This document shows positions 5,782-5,987 of a stretch of DNA of 5,987 nt, piece after piece. This stretch comes from Acidobacteriota bacterium (GTDB taxonomy: Bacteria > Acidobacteriota > Polarisedimenticolia > J045), in contig JALTMS010000252.1 of the NCBI GenBank assembly GCA_027001345.1, positions 1-5,987 on the forward strand. The letters run 5' to 3'. Both the position numbers and the translations under genes were made by a program. Within the stretch, counting starts at the first letter, position 1; every line of letters starts with the position of its first letter. The notes under the pieces were generated by a model. The model did no database searches and was not told the origin of the DNA. It saw only the letters and a program-made list of their open reading frames with translations.

Positions 5782-5987
5782 TCAGCCTGGAACCAGGGCC
5801 CGGTCCTCCTCGGTCTCGGCCGCCGATCGGGGCGCTTCAGGGGGCTCGGAGAGGGCCACAGCCAGCACTTCCTCCATCGCCTCGACGAAGACGAAGCCGA
5901 GTTCACGGCGTGCGACCCGCGGCAGATCGTGCAGGTCCTTCTCGTTGGCCTTGGGCAGGATGACCGTGCTCGCCCCCGCCCGGCGGG
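5782..5987 (-). CDS. lon: Lon-type ATP-dependent protease, C-terminal end only
   Basis: The 5' part lies beyond the right edge; 67 residues and a TGA stop (5782-5784) remain. The visible protein begins RRAGASTVILPKANEKDL, followed by DLPRVARRELGFVFVEAMEEVLAVAL. This is the characteristic end of the Lon (S16) protease domain, equivalent to the 'AHRxGIKTVILPxxNEKDLxDIP...FVxxMDEVLxxAL' pattern. In E. coli Lon the catalytic Lys (in GGLKEK) sits about ten residues before the first residue seen here, so neither member of the Ser-Lys dyad is in the window. An acidic/Pro-rich tail of about 25 residues follows (EPPEAPRSAAETEEDR). Lon degrades misfolded and regulatory proteins in the cytosol. Membership in the following operon is doubtful because of the 197-bp gap and the possible terminator. 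A Lon-like paralogue rather than housekeeping Lon cannot be excluded from the C-terminus alone. Confidence 0.88.
   Translation of the reverse strand, partial: RRAGASTVILPKANEKDLHDLPRVARRELGFVFVEAMEEVLAVALSEPPEAPRSAAETEEDRALVPG

Noticed and set aside
5601..5906. A 101-codon minus-strand frame across the lon end and intergenic gap
   Set aside because: It overlaps the lon C-terminus, whose frame is clearly real (VILPKANEKDL), and the product is Arg/Pro/Ser-rich with no support.
3893..5963. Long plus-strand frames (298 and 407 codons) opposite the secretin-related, membrane and sigma genes
   Set aside because: They overlap convincingly coding minus-strand genes, have no plausible ribosome sites and give Arg/Pro/Gly-rich products typical of antisense frames in GC-rich DNA.
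1..5987. tRNA/rRNA genes, CRISPR arrays, insertion sequences or phage attachment sites
   Set aside because: I saw no regularly spaced repeats, transposase motifs, terminal inverted repeats or tRNA-like cloverleaf; the window is almost fully occupied by the minus-strand genes.

Overview
This is a GC-rich window from a Gram-negative (diderm) bacterium, and every gene I can support is on the minus strand, so transcription runs from high to low coordinates. The content is a chromosomal envelope-machinery locus. In transcription order it holds the last 67 residues of a Lon-type protease, a 197-bp gap, an ECF sigma factor, a small single-pass membrane protein, an exported protein with secretin-N-like and secretin-core-like segments, a GspF/PilC inner-membrane platform protein, a GspE/PilB assembly ATPase, and the first 285 codons of a PilM/GspL-like cytoplasmic protein that runs off the left edge. 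Taxon is inference only. The gene style and composition resemble Acidobacteriota (Holophagae/Thermoanaerobaculia-like) or former deltaproteobacterial lineages such as Myxococcota, and I cannot settle which.

Layout: 5782-5987 is the Lon C-terminus. 5585-5781 is non-coding, with a hairpin plus U-run and a weak promoter-like pair. 4986-5582 is the sigma factor. 4534-4989 is the membrane protein, joined to the sigma gene by a 4-nt ATGA overlap. 3776-4537 is the secretin-related protein, joined to the previous gene by a 4-nt GTGA overlap. 2555-3772 is gspF (3-nt gap). 910-2538 is gspE (16-nt gap, clear Shine-Dalgarno). 1-855 is the pilM-like gene (54-nt gap). The overlaps and short gaps argue for one operon from the sigma factor through at least the pilM-like gene.

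The likely joint role is a type II secretion or type IV pilus-like nanomachine. GspE supplies ATP-driven force, GspF is the platform it acts on, the PilM-like protein links the cytoplasmic and inner-membrane parts, and the secretin-related protein would act in the periplasm. A full-length secretin, pseudopilins and PilN/PilO/PilP equivalents are not in the window and may lie beyond the left edge. The unusual part is the head of the operon: a sigma factor and a putative non-zinc membrane partner appear translationally coupled to the secretion genes, suggesting that the machine carries its own envelope-responsive transcription control.

The plus strand has very long open frames (up to about 795 codons), but these are mirror images of the GC-rich minus-strand genes and I reject them.
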